Position numbers and translations under genes: made by a program. Source: Polymorphobacter megasporae (GTDB taxonomy: Bacteria; Pseudomonadota; Alphaproteobacteria; Sphingomonadales; Sphingomonadaceae). Taken from it: 64,000 bases of DNA. The DNA lies in contig NZ_CP081848.1 of the NCBI RefSeq assembly GCF_018982885.2, positions 372,001 through 436,000 of the forward strand, written 5' to 3'. Positions within the stretch are counted from its first letter, which is position 1. Each line of letters starts with the position of its first letter. Positions 25,973 through 35,451 of this stretch are shown one piece after another. Below the pieces are notes generated by a model, which did no database searches, had not been told where the DNA came from, and worked only from the letters and a program-made list of their open reading frames with translations.

Positions 25973-28056
25973 CGCGTTTTACCAATCAGATCGCGCGCAA
26001 CCGCGCAGATGTTCTCGATCGTGAAGCCGTATCTCGCTTGCAGTTCAGCCAGTGGAGCCGACGCGCCGAAGGTCGACATGGTGATCGTCGCCCCTTCGCT
26101 GCCGACATATCGATCCCAGCCGAAGGCGCCGCCTTGCTCGACCGCAAGCCGTGCCCGGACATCGCGGGGGAATACCTTGTAGCGGTAAGCGGCATCCTGC
26201 TGCTCGAACAGATACCAGCTCGGCAGGGAAACCACGCGTGAACGAACTCCTTCTACCAGCAACGCCTCGTGCGCAGCGACCACCATCGGCAGCTCGCTGC
26301 CGGTGCCGATCAGGACGATCTCGGGGATGCCTTCGCAATCGCCGAGTACATAGCCACCGCGCGTCAGCCCATTGGCTGCGGCATAGCGGGTGCGATCGAG
26401 CGTCGGTATCGCTTGTCTTGAGAGGATCATCGCAGTCGGCACGTGAGTCTGCATCAGCGCCGTCTTCCACGCGACGACGACTTCATTGGCGTCGCCAGGT
26501 CGGATCGTATTGAGGCCCGGGATGGCGCGGAGTGTGGCAAGATGTTCGATCGGTTGATGCGTCGGGCCGTCTTCGCCGACTCCGATCGAGTCGTGCGTGA
26601 AGATAAAGATGGTCGGCACTGCCATGATCGCCGCCAGCCGGATTGGCGCGCGCATGTAATCGGCGAACACGAGGAAGGTGCCCGTGTACCCGCGCAAGTA
26701 AGTGACCGTCATGCCGTTGGCGATGGCCCCCATGGCGTGCTCGCGGACGCCGAAATGCATGTTCCGACCGGCATAGTCGTCAGGTTCGAACGAGCCCGCG
26801 CCGTCAAAGGTGAGGTTGGTCTTAGTCGAAGGCGAAAGGTCTGCGGCACCGCCCATGAGCGCCAATACACGCGACGCGATCGCATTCAAGACCTCGCCGC
26901 CTGCATCTCGCGAGGCCATGCCTTTGGCATCTGCGGGAAAGTCGGGGATACCCCCGTTCCAGCCGACGGGCAGCTCATTCCGGCGTAAGAGCTCGAACTC
27001 CGCGGCCAGCTCGGGAAAGATTTCCCCGTAACCCGCCAATCGCGCTTCCCACTCTCGCCGTGCCGACTTACCTCGGCCGGTAACAGCCGCAGTGAATGCT
27101 GCGGCGACTTCGGGGGGCACGAGGAACTGCGCGTCTTCGGGCCAACCATAGGCCCGCTTCGTTGATCTGACGTTGTCCATGCCAAGCGGCTCACCATGCG
27201 CGCTTGCGAGCCCGGCGCGGGGCGAGCCGTAGCCGATCACGGAATGCACTATGATAAAAGTCGGCCGATCGGTGGTAGCCGCGAAGCCGGCGAGCGCCTC
27301 GCCGACCGCGACGGTGTCGTTAGCGTCTGCGACGTGGATAACGTTCCAGCCGTAAGCAGCAAACCGCTTCGCCACGTCTTCGGTGAATGCGATCTCGGTC
27401 GAACCCTCGATGCTGATCGAGTTGCTGTCGTAAATCCAACAAAGATTTGACAGCGCGAGATGCCCGGCGAGCGATGCCGCCTCGCCCGACACACCCTCCA
27501 TCATGTCGCCGTCGCCACAGAAGACATAGGTGTTGAAATCGAACAGCGCGAAGTCCGGCCGGTTGAATCGGGAGCCCAGTGCCTGCGCCGCGATGGCCAT
27601 GCCGACCGAGTTACCGCAGCCCTGGCCAAGCGGACCGGTGGTGGTCTCGACCCCCGTAGTGCGCCGATACTCGGGGTGGCCCGGCGTTTTCGAGTCGAGT
27701 TGCCGGAATGCCTTGATGTCGTCCAAGCTGACGGCCGGATTGCCGGTCTGTACGCCGTCGCCATCGAGCTCCTGCACACCTGCAAGGTGCAAGATCGCAT
27801 AAAGCAGCATTGACGCATGTCCGACCGACAGCACGAAGCGATCACGATTCGGCCAGTCCGGGGCCGTCGGGTCGAAGCGCAGGACATCGTTCCAGAGGGT
27901 GTAGCCAACGGGGGCGAGCCCCATCGGCGTGCCCGGATGTCCAGAATTGGCCGCCTGCACGGCGTCCATCGCGAGGGTCCGAATTGTATCAATCGCGAGG
28001 CGCCGCGCAGACCCGTTCTCGTGAACCTGCGACATTGTTCTACGCTGATCGATCAT
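25969..28056 (-). CDS. tkt: Transketolase
   Basis: Thiamine-diphosphate enzyme moving two-carbon units among pentose and hexose phosphates. The 695-residue protein has RTLAMDAVQAANSGHPGTPM near residue 26, the TPP motif VFCGDGDMMEGVSGEAASLA ending near the NSISIEG segment, GVREHAMGAIANGM, FIFTHDSIGVGEDGPTHQPI, and the C-terminal AVEQGGAFGWDRY. ATG 28056 has GGGAGG five bases upstream. It sits 48 bases after GH130 copy 2 and overlaps tal-pgi, so it is the first pentose phosphate gene of the operon. Confidence 0.93.
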   Translation of the reverse strand: MIDQRRTMSQVHENGSARRLAIDTIRTLAMDAVQAANSGHPGTPMGLAPVGYTLWNDVLRFDPTAPDWPNRDRFVLSVGHASMLLYAILHLAGVQELDGDGVQTGNPAVSLDDIKAFRQLDSKTPGHPEYRRTTGVETTTGPLGQGCGNSVGMAIAAQALGSRFNRPDFALFDFNTYVFCGDGDMMEGVSGEAASLAGHLALSNLCWIYDSNSISIEGSTEIAFTEDVAKRFAAYGWNVIHVADANDTVAVGEALAGFAATTDRPTFIIVHSVIGYGSPRAGLASAHGEPLGMDNVRSTKRAYGWPEDAQFLVPPEVAAAFTAAVTGRGKSARREWEARLAGYGEIFPELAAEFELLRRNELPVGWNGGIPDFPADAKGMASRDAGGEVLNAIASRVLALMGGAADLSPSTKTNLTFDGAGSFEPDDYAGRNMHFGVREHAMGAIANGMTVTYLRGYTGTFLVFADYMRAPIRLAAIMAVPTIFIFTHDSIGVGEDGPTHQPIEHLATLRAIPGLNTIRPGDANEVVVAWKTALMQTHVPTAMILSRQAIPTLDRTRYAAANGLTRGGYVLGDCEGIPEIVLIGTGSELPMVVAAHEALLVEGVRSRVVSLPSWYLFEQQDAAYRYKVFPRDVRARLAVEQGGAFGWDRYVGSEGATITMSTFGASAPLAELQARYGFTIENICAVARDLIGKTR

Positions 28057-28104
28057 AGCGTCCTCCCGTCGAGCGGCCGGTCGTGGTCGAGGGCAAAACT
28101 TTAC

Positions 28105-29394
28105 TCACTTCATCGCGGCCAGCAGGCCGTCGATCTCCACAACTGCGAATGCGCTGTAGGTATCGGCAACGCCGTAAGGCAGCAGCAGCGATCGTCCACG
28201 AAGAAGTGCTCCGCAGCTGTAGACGACGTTGGGAACATAGCCGGCGCGGTCCATTTCGGTCGGCGCGAGTAGTGGGGTACTCAGGCGGCCAAGGACCTTC
28301 ATCGGGTCATCCTTGTCCAAAAGGCACGCGCCGATCGCGTAGTTACGCGCTACGCCGACACCATGCGTCAGGACTAGCCAACCTTCGTCGATTTCGATCG
28401 GCGAGCCGCAATTTCCTAGTTGAACAAATTCCCATGGAAAGCGCGGGCTGAGCAGCTGGCGTCCGTTACTCCAAGATCTGAAGTCATCCGAGGAGAACAG
28501 CCATATATTCTCGTTGTCGGGCCGACCTAGCATCAGATACCGACCCCCGACAGGGCGGGGGAACAGAGCGGCCCCCTTTGATTTTGCAAGCTGACCCACG
28601 ATCGCCTGGATGGTGAACGTCTCGAACTTATCCGTACGAAACAGCGCTTGGCGAACTTCCGCGCCGTCGAATGCCGTAAAGGTAGCGCGCCAATCTCGGG
28701 CACCGTCGTCCTCGGTAAATTCGACCATACGGACGTCTTCGATTCCTTTGCCCTGGCTGGGCAGAAACGGAAATATCACCGTCTCTGATATATCTTTTGC
28801 AGCAGCGCAGCTGACGTGGACGACGAAACCAAGTTCACTACTTCGGCTGGAATCGATCGTGGGCGGCACCGCATATTTGCTGGGCGCGTCGACGATGACG
28901 CTGCCATCCTCGTGCCAGGTGCCTGATCGGAAGGTCACCGACGAGACGTGGCCCTCTCCGATTCCGCGTAGCGAGAGAAGAAAGCGCAGGGCACCCGCTT
29001 GCTGGCCCGACTGATCGGGCGACCGGACGATACTTGGATTAAATAAGGCAGCCGATTCAAACGAGAATTCCTCCGTGAAATAGGCTCCGATCAATAGAGC
29101 CTGGTCGACGTTTATGGCCGAGCGATCCGTATTTATGCCTTCAAGCTCGTTGAACCGCTGCCGAAAAAGCGCCGTTGTATCCCGATGTTTGGCATCGAGC
29201 TTTGCAGTGATCGCCGTCAACTCTGAAGCCACCACGCTGGCGTCTAGCGCGATTAAACGGTCGACTATGCGTTGGGCGCGTGAATGATCCTTAACGACGA
29301 AGGCGGCAGGATCTTCTGCGAAAAATGGCCGAAGCACACTTCGACCCGAGTCAGGTGTCAGGGTAAGCGATAGAAGTCGCGCTATTTCGCTCAC
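28105..29394 (-). CDS. GH130-family glycoside phosphorylase, copy 2
   Basis: A 429-residue paralogue of the protein at 11965-13260, sharing the whole architecture: RAQRIVDRLIALDASVVASE, LFNPSIVRSPDQ, GIGEGHVSSVTFRSG, KGIEDVRMVEF, KGAALFPRPVGGRYLMLGR, LGNCGSPIEIDEGWLVLTHG and RNYAIGACLLDKDDP. It should act on beta-mannosides with release or use of mannose 1-phosphate. It heads the tkt operon, while copy 1 is at the far end of the locus after the GT4 gene, so the two bracket the sugar-phosphate genes. An FNR-type palindrome is found 151 bases upstream. Confidence 0.85.
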   Translation of the reverse strand: MSEIARLLSLTLTPDSGRSVLRPFFAEDPAAFVVKDHSRAQRIVDRLIALDASVVASELTAITAKLDAKHRDTTALFRQRFNELEGINTDRSAINVDQALLIGAYFTEEFSFESAALFNPSIVRSPDQSGQQAGALRFLLSLRGIGEGHVSSVTFRSGTWHEDGSVIVDAPSKYAVPPTIDSSRSSELGFVVHVSCAAAKDISETVIFPFLPSQGKGIEDVRMVEFTEDDGARDWRATFTAFDGAEVRQALFRTDKFETFTIQAIVGQLAKSKGAALFPRPVGGRYLMLGRPDNENIWLFSSDDFRSWSNGRQLLSPRFPWEFVQLGNCGSPIEIDEGWLVLTHGVGVARNYAIGACLLDKDDPMKVLGRLSTPLLAPTEMDRAGYVPNVVYSCGALLRGRSLLLPYGVADTYSAFAVVEIDGLLAAMK

Positions 29395-29544
29395 AGCTCA
29401 AACCGTCTCACCGCGGCGGAGCCATTCGCAGCGTCAGCCAGCGCACCGTCGGGACGCCTTCGCCCATTCACGACCTCGCGGTACGTCATTTGCTAGCCTT
29501 CAGGACCATAGCGTCACCTATGACTGAGCCCCTGCTCCGCCGGA

Positions 29545-29558
29545 CTGATCTGCATCAA
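29545..29558. promoter_or_regulatory. FNR-type palindrome upstream of GH130 copy 2 / tkt operon
   Basis: CTGAT-CTGC-ATCAA matches the FNR/ANR consensus TTGAT-N4-ATCAA at 9 of 10 positions. It lies in the 527-base gap (29395-29921) between the divergent tkt-type operon and the molybdenum hydroxylase operon. That gap otherwise shows no gene. Either side could be the target. Confidence 0.4.
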
Positions 29559-29921
29559 CTATCGATCAATAATCATCGTCCGGCAGCAGGTTGGTTACGA
29601 TCACCACCTTACATCAACTGATACCGCCATGAAGCCCGACGACGCGTCAAACCAGAATAACCTATCTAATTTTACTATCATCGGAAGCTAAGGGGTCGGG
29701 CGCGACCTGCTTCAAACGATGACGTTCGTCACGGGGTCGAGGTCAGATTCATCGGTCTTGTTACGTTTGATGCACCACCTAGAAATTTTGCTCTTTGTGG
29801 TATCGAACGCGACGCTAGATCGTTTAGTCGGAAAGAACGTATTTCGGCACCTTGTGATGTAGTCGGTTTTCGATGTTGCGGGCGCTCTCTTCCGCGTTCA
29901 ACACCCCGGCTTGGAGATGCA

Positions 29922-30428
29922 ATGTCTATATCAATCAACAAATCGACAGTCGCGTTACCGATCGATGCGCGCGTCACCTTGCTCGATCTGTTGCGCGAAG
30001 GGATGCACCTCGCTGGAACGAAGAAGGGCTGCAATCAGGGCGCGTGCGGCGCTTGCACCGTTCTTGTCGATGGCGAGCGGATCCTCTCGTGTCTGGCTCT
30101 CGCCGTGCAGTATGATGGTCGGCACGTCACCACGATCGAAGGCTTGGCCGAGGCCAATATGCTCCACCCTCTGCAACAAGCGTTCATCGATCATGACGGC
30201 TTTCAGTGCGGTTACTGCACCCCAGGCCAGATATGCTCAGCGATTGGGATGGCGGCCGAGGCGCAGCGCGGGGTGCCGAGTCATGTCACCGCAAATCTCA
30301 ACGCGGATGTCGTGCTGACGCGGGACGAGTTGCAGGAGCGGATGAGCGGCAATCTGTGCCGGTGCGGCGCGTACAACGGGATCATCGACGCAATTCGCGA
30401 GACCGTTGCAGCGGAGATGACGGTATGA
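29922..30428 (+). CDS. Molybdenum hydroxylase 2Fe-2S subunit (cluster A)
   Basis: The small electron-transfer subunit of a xanthine dehydrogenase family enzyme, 168 residues. The plant-type cluster is seen as GTKKGCNQGACGACTVLVDG with the fourth Cys in RILSCLALA; the second cluster as GFQCGYCTPGQI and MSGNLCRCGAYNGI. There is no Tat or other signal peptide, unlike E. coli PaoA, so the complex is probably cytoplasmic. The stop overlaps the FAD subunit start (ATGA). It opens a three-gene operon in the order small, FAD, large. Confidence 0.9.
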   Translation: MSISINKSTVALPIDARVTLLDLLREGMHLAGTKKGCNQGACGACTVLVDGERILSCLALAVQYDGRHVTTIEGLAEANMLHPLQQAFIDHDGFQCGYCTPGQICSAIGMAAEAQRGVPSHVTANLNADVVLTRDELQERMSGNLCRCGAYNGIIDAIRETVAAEMTV

Positions 30429-31411
30429 AGCCCTTCATATACGCACGGGCGGGCGACACGGGTGAGGCGCTGAGCCTCGGAGAAATGCGCGGGTCCGCCT
30501 ATCTTGGGGGTGGTACGAACCTCGTCGATCTAATGCGCGAGACGGTTGCGCAGCACACGACCCTCGTCGACGTGACGGGGCTGTCGGCTACTATCGAAGA
30601 AATCGCCGACGGCGGATTGTTGATCGGTTCCGCAGTCCGCAATACCGCTCTTGCCGAGCACCGCCTGGTTCGTCGACGGTACCCAGTGCTGGCACGCGCG
30701 ATCCTGGCGGGTGCCTCGGCGCAGATCCGGAACATGGCGACCGTCGGCGGCAATCTGCTCCAACGGACGCGCTGCACCTATTTTTACGATACCGACGGAT
30801 CGAGCTGCAACAAGCGTCTGACGGGATCGGGATGCGACGCGATCGAGGGCTTCAACCGCGGCCATGCGATTCTCGGCGCGTCGCAGACGTGCGTTGCTAC
30901 GCATCCATCGGACATGTGCGTCGCGCTCGCAGCGCTCGATGCGATTGTGCACGTACAGGGCAGTAGCGGCACGCGGACGGTGCCGTTCGTCGACCTCCAT
31001 CGCCTGCCCGGCGATCATCCTGAGTTCGACACTGTGCTTGAAACGGGAGAGCTGGTCACGGCGATCGAATTGCCGCCATTGCCGCTTGCGGAGAACTCGA
31101 CCTATCGCAAGGTACGCGATCGGGCGAGCTACGCCTTCGCGCTGATATCGGTGGCGGCCGCGCTCGAAGTGGACGGCGGCCTGATCAAGGACGTCAGGAT
31201 CGCGCTCGGCGGCGTGGCGCACAAGCCATGGCGGGCAATGAAGGCAGAGGCCGTGTTGCGCGGCGGCCCAGCAACCGAACAGGCCTTCCTTGACGCCGCG
31301 ACCGCCGAGCTGGCCGACGCCGTGCCGCTGCGCAACAACGGCTTCAAGATCGAATTGGCCAAACGGACCCTCGTTGCCGTTCTCGGCGACCTTTCGAAAG
31401 CGGAAGCATGA
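30425..31411 (+). CDS. Molybdenum hydroxylase FAD subunit (cluster A)
   Basis: A 328-residue FAD-binding subunit passing electrons from the 2Fe-2S centres to an acceptor. FAD contacts are visible in AYLGGGTNLVDLMRE and IRNMATVGGNLLQRT. The cysteine-rich insertion RCTYFYDTDGSSCNKRLTGS with following GCDAIEGFNRGHAI resembles the extra [4Fe-4S] site of PaoB-type aldehyde oxidoreductases. The C-terminal RKVRDRASYAFALISVAAAL is typical. ATG 30425 overlaps the stop of the small subunit; a longer upstream reading frame from 30206 lies inside that gene and is rejected. Confidence 0.9.
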   Translation: MKPFIYARAGDTGEALSLGEMRGSAYLGGGTNLVDLMRETVAQHTTLVDVTGLSATIEEIADGGLLIGSAVRNTALAEHRLVRRRYPVLARAILAGASAQIRNMATVGGNLLQRTRCTYFYDTDGSSCNKRLTGSGCDAIEGFNRGHAILGASQTCVATHPSDMCVALAALDAIVHVQGSSGTRTVPFVDLHRLPGDHPEFDTVLETGELVTAIELPPLPLAENSTYRKVRDRASYAFALISVAAALEVDGGLIKDVRIALGGVAHKPWRAMKAEAVLRGGPATEQAFLDAATAELADAVPLRNNGFKIELAKRTLVAVLGDLSKAEA

Positions 31412-33738
31412 GCATCGTCGACACGGTCAAGGGTTCTGCGCAGGGTGCCATTCAAAGCGCGATGGCGAAGCTGGTGCCGCTTGCGCCCGACAGCTGGATC
31501 CCGGGAGGCGTTCCCGACCCGCTGATCCGCCAACAACATGGGCTGATCGGCACGTCGGTATCGCGGCTCGATGGCCCGCTAAAGGTCCGGGGTGCGGCGA
31601 GATTCGCGGCCGAGTTCCCGATCGACGGGATGGTCTATGCCGCACTTGCGTTTTCGACGATCCCGCGGGGTCGCATCGCGAAACTCGACACCGCCGTTGC
31701 CGGAGCCGCGCCCGGCGTGGTGGCGGTAATGAGCCACATGAATGCGCCGAAGATGAATGCCCCGGCGGCGTTCGGTTCCTCGCCCACCGCGGCAGGTCCA
31801 GCCGATCTGCCGATAATGCAAGACGACCGGATCCACTGGAACGGGCAGCCAATCGCGGTCGTGCTCGCCGAGACGCAAGAGCAGGCCGATCATGCGGCGT
31901 CGCTAGTCATTGCGACCTATGCATCGGAGCCCTCGACCACTTCGTTCGTCGCGGCGAAGGCGGCAGGTCCGAAACCCGGCGTGTTCATGGGCCAGCCGCT
32001 GACGACGGAAATCGGCGACGCCGAAGCGATGCTTGCGGCAGCACCCCACAAAGTCGATCAAATTTACCGGACGCCGCGGCACAACCACAATGCGATCGAG
32101 CCGCATGCTGCGACGATCGCTTGGGATGGCGATCATCTGATGATTCACGACGCCAGCCAGATGGTCACCATCGAGGCGCAGACGATCGCCGACGTCTTCG
32201 ACCTGGAGGCAACGCAGGTTCGCATAAGTTCACCGTACGTCGGCGGCGGCTTCGGCAGCAAAGGTCTGTGGGATCATCAGATTCTTGGTGCCGCCGCGGC
32301 GAAGCTCGTCGGTCGGCCGGTTCGTATCGTGCTCTCGCGCGAGGGAGTTTATCGTGTCGTCGGCGGCCGCACGCTGACCGAGCAGCGGGTGGCGATCGGT
32401 GCCGATGACGACGGCCACTTCAGGGCGCTGCTTCACACCGGGCTCGCCGCGATGACGCCGCACAACAACATGCCCGAGCCATTCATCGTCGGCACGCGCG
32501 GCGGCTATGCCGCCGACAGCTTCAAGCTTTCGGTCGAGACGGTGACGATGAACATGCTCGCCAACACGTTCATGCGTGCGCCCGGCGAAGCCGTCGGCAC
32601 CTTCGCGCTCGAATCGGCGATCGACGAACTGGCGGTCGACCTCGGTATCGATCCAATCGAGCTCCGCATCCGCAACGAGCCGAAGGAGGATCCGACGTCC
32701 GGCCTGCCTTTCTCCTCGCGCCATATCGTCGAGGCGTGGCACGCGGGGGCCGAGCGGTTCGGCTGGAGCGAGCGGGCTGGCGCTTCCGGTACGCGCCGTG
32801 ATGGCGAGTGGCTGGTCGGCATGGGCTGCGCCACCGGCACCTATCCCTACTACCGGATGCCGGGAGCCGCTGCGCGTATAACGCTGCGCCGCGACGGGCA
32901 TGCGACCGTCGACGTCGCCGCGCACGAGATGGGGATGGGCACGGCGACGACGACGGCGATGGTCGCCGCCGACCGTCTCGGACTGCCGCTCGACAACGTC
33001 TCGGTCGGCTACGGCGACACGATCATCCCCGGCGCGATCATGGCCGGCGGGTCGCAACAGACCGCGGCAATCGGCGCAGCGGTGATCGCCGCTCACCATG
33101 CGCTGGTCGCCGAGCTTCTGAAGCTGGCGGGCAACGACTCGCCGCTGGCCGGGCTCTCTCCCGACGAGGTCGGTAGCGTCGACGGCGGCCTTGCGAAACT
33201 CGACGATCCCACCCGGCGTGAAAGCTACGCCTCGATTCTCGGTCGGGCGCAGCAGGAGAGCGTCGTCGCGAGCAAGGAGGCGTCGCCGCCGCTCGAACTG
33301 ATGCACTGGTCGATGCATTCGCACAGCGCGCTGTTCTGCGAGGTGCGCGTCAACAGCGTGACCGGAGAAACCCGTGTCAGCCGCTTCCTCGGGTCGTTCG
33401 ACTGCGGTCGCATCCTCAATCCCAAGACCGCCCGCAGCCAATTCCGCGGCGGCATCATCATGGGACTCGGGATGGCGCTGATGGAGGAGACGCAATTCGA
33501 CGAGCGCAACGGCCGGATCATGAATCCGAGCCTCGCCGAATACCACGTCCCCGTGCAGATGGACGTACCCGACATCGACGTCATCTGGACCGACATCGCC
33601 GATCCGCACACGCCAATGGGTGCGCACGGCGTCGGCGAAATCGGCATCACCGGGGTCGCCGCGGCGGTAGCCAACGCCATCTACAACGCCACGGGCAAGC
33701 GGATCCGCGATCTGCCGATCACGTTGGATAAGCTTTAA
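31408..33738 (+). CDS. Molybdenum hydroxylase large, molybdopterin-binding subunit (cluster A)
   Basis: The 776-residue catalytic subunit of a xanthine dehydrogenase / aldehyde oxidoreductase type enzyme. Landmarks: SRLDGPLKVRGAARFAAEFP near residue 52, the molybdopterin contact YVGGGFGSKGLWDHQ, FMRAPGEAVGTFALESAIDE, the GGSQQTAAIGAA segment, and the active-site glutamate in GAHGVGEIGITGVAAAVANA. It follows the FAD gene with an ATGA overlap. No XdhC/PaoD-type maturation gene is adjacent. The closest functional analogue I recall is PaoABC (aromatic aldehyde oxidation), but the substrate is unproven. Confidence 0.9.
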   Translation: MSIVDTVKGSAQGAIQSAMAKLVPLAPDSWIPGGVPDPLIRQQHGLIGTSVSRLDGPLKVRGAARFAAEFPIDGMVYAALAFSTIPRGRIAKLDTAVAGAAPGVVAVMSHMNAPKMNAPAAFGSSPTAAGPADLPIMQDDRIHWNGQPIAVVLAETQEQADHAASLVIATYASEPSTTSFVAAKAAGPKPGVFMGQPLTTEIGDAEAMLAAAPHKVDQIYRTPRHNHNAIEPHAATIAWDGDHLMIHDASQMVTIEAQTIADVFDLEATQVRISSPYVGGGFGSKGLWDHQILGAAAAKLVGRPVRIVLSREGVYRVVGGRTLTEQRVAIGADDDGHFRALLHTGLAAMTPHNNMPEPFIVGTRGGYAADSFKLSVETVTMNMLANTFMRAPGEAVGTFALESAIDELAVDLGIDPIELRIRNEPKEDPTSGLPFSSRHIVEAWHAGAERFGWSERAGASGTRRDGEWLVGMGCATGTYPYYRMPGAAARITLRRDGHATVDVAAHEMGMGTATTTAMVAADRLGLPLDNVSVGYGDTIIPGAIMAGGSQQTAAIGAAVIAAHHALVAELLKLAGNDSPLAGLSPDEVGSVDGGLAKLDDPTRRESYASILGRAQQESVVASKEASPPLELMHWSMHSHSALFCEVRVNSVTGETRVSRFLGSFDCGRILNPKTARSQFRGGIIMGLGMALMEETQFDERNGRIMNPSLAEYHVPVQMDVPDIDVIWTDIADPHTPMGAHGVGEIGITGVAAAVANAIYNATGKRIRDLPITLDKL

Positions 33739-34734
33739 TCTAAGATGAGCAGACTGGGCCGGGGCGGTTCGCTTCTAGGGGTCATACAGCAGGCTTTTGA
33801 GTCCTCTTGGCGCGAGCACGAACGCCGCCGTCCCTGGCAATGCGCCGGCTCGCCGCGACACGCGCGGCAAAATTCAGGCATGCACTAGCCCCTCGCCTTG
33901 GCGGCGGGCACGGTTGCGAGCAGCGCGTTCGAGATATACCGTCGAGATAAACGGCAGCGGCAGCACTGCCTCCCCGCAGCGGACGTTAACTAGCTGTCGG
34001 CGAAGATGAAGACTTATGGCGGCAACTCCGCAGCCCGCATAAGGTGCCGTATAGAAGCGCGTAATCAGCGCTGTTGAACGTCGACACGGTTTCGGTGCTG
34101 CATCGCCGATTCGAGCGGGAAGAGCGATACCGCCGGTGACCATCTGTGACGGACCTTCGGCCGCGGATGCGGCCCGAGGACGCGAACAGCATCACCGGCA
34201 TCAGCGCGCCGTCGCGTTATTTTCGACGAAGGCGAACAGTAACATTACATCGGCAATGAGGCAAGCGTCCTACCGTCATCCGACGAGCGCTGAGTAGGAG
34301 ACCATGTCGACGTGCCAAGCCCGCCTTCGCCAGCGACCGCCGGTCGAGTCGAGCGGCGTACCGACATCGTCGCTCGCCTCGTAGACTTAACGCCGAATTG
34401 TACCTAAACTCCTGTTTCAAGGACCTCAGGGAGACGGCGATGGAAGCCCTTAGAGGGTCGTGAGATCAGGATTTGCGGCCTCATCCCTTACATCTGTTGG
34501 GCCGAACGAAGAGACCAAGCGCTCGAAATCCAGCTCATCGCCGACGACATCACCTACCTTCTTCTGAAACTAACGCAATGAGAAGTCACTGCTGGGAAAT
34601 AGAAACTATATTCCTGCCTGGTCGGGGTCTGCCAAGACAAAAATAGGTCACTTCAGCTGCAGGGAGCCTTCGGCACTGCACCGTAATCACTCTGATCCCC
34701 GCCGCTCGGACCTAACTGCCTTCGTCGCTGTGTC
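33739..34734. other. Nearly 1 kb without an intact gene
   Basis: No complete coding frame is convincing. On the minus strand around 34150-34260 short stretches such as LLFAFVEN and LMPVMLFASSGRI recall a drug-efflux MFS transporter, but they change frame and are broken, so at most a decayed gene is present. No repeats or hairpins stood out. The region separates the plus-strand molybdenum hydroxylase operon from the minus-strand GST gene. Confidence 0.35.
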
Positions 34735-35367
34735 TTACCAGACGATCGGACCTTCTTTCTGTCTGACCGACCGGACCGCGGAACGCGCTTCGATGCGTGC
34801 CATGTAGGCACGGACGTTCGGATAGGGTGCAAGCGAAAGTTTCGCGGGTTCGGACCAACCCAGCACGACCAGCGCGTAACCGTCGATGACCGAATATGCG
34901 TCACCAAGGATGAAATCCTCGGAGGCAAATCGGTTCTCGAGTATCTTGAGGCGTCGGTCGACGCGGCTTTCATAGAATCGCCGCGATCTGGCTCTTTCGG
35001 CCACGTCGTCCGACAATGAAATATAGGCATATTCTACAATGGTCGGATGCAGATCGGACGCAACGAAGGCGAGCCAGCTCTCCGCCTGCGCGCGTTCGAT
35101 CGTGCCTCTTTCTGGTAGCAGCCCCACTCGGGGCGCGAGATCGGCAATGAAAGGTAGGGTCGCTACATTCTGAGTGAGAACCTGGCCCCCATCGAGGACG
35201 AGGACCGGAGTTTGCGCCATGGGGTTTAGCGCGCGTACTAAGATTGTCAGCGGATCTTCGGAAGCCTTTAGATCGACCTCGAAAGCCTCATATTCGATAC
35301 CTGCTTCCTCAAGCGCGATATGGTTTGACGTCGAGCAGGCCCCTCGGTGGTAATAGAGCTTAATCAT
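34735..35367 (-). CDS. Glutathione S-transferase (beta-like)
   Basis: A 210-residue GST. The thioredoxin-fold N-terminus reads MIKLYYHRGACSTSNHIALE, with the CS(T) pair typical of bacterial beta-class enzymes. LNPMAQTPVLVLDGGQVLTQ includes the cis-proline loop and is followed by a helical C-domain with FILGDAYSVIDGYALVVLGW. It conjugates or reduces electrophiles with glutathione; the substrate is unknown. ATG 35367 has GAGAG upstream. It lies 84 bases downstream of an SDR on the same strand and may be co-transcribed with it. Confidence 0.88.
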   Translation of the reverse strand: MIKLYYHRGACSTSNHIALEEAGIEYEAFEVDLKASEDPLTILVRALNPMAQTPVLVLDGGQVLTQNVATLPFIADLAPRVGLLPERGTIERAQAESWLAFVASDLHPTIVEYAYISLSDDVAERARSRRFYESRVDRRLKILENRFASEDFILGDAYSVIDGYALVVLGWSEPAKLSLAPYPNVRAYMARIEARSAVRSVRQKEGPIVW

Positions 35368-35451
35368 ACCGTACTCTCGGATTTAAATAGACCAAAAAGC
35401 GAGGAAAGCGTTCTGTTGAAGATTGCTCCCTTCATTGTTCGCATAGCGGGC

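Noticed and set aside
30206-30424. Longer start for the cluster A FAD subunit
   Set aside because: The extra part lies inside the 2Fe-2S gene; the family start MKPFIYARAG follows ATG 30425.
32230-33627. 465-codon minus-strand frame opposite the cluster A large subunit
   Set aside because: It is the antisense of a strongly conserved molybdenum hydroxylase gene and has a His/Arg-rich composition without any domain.
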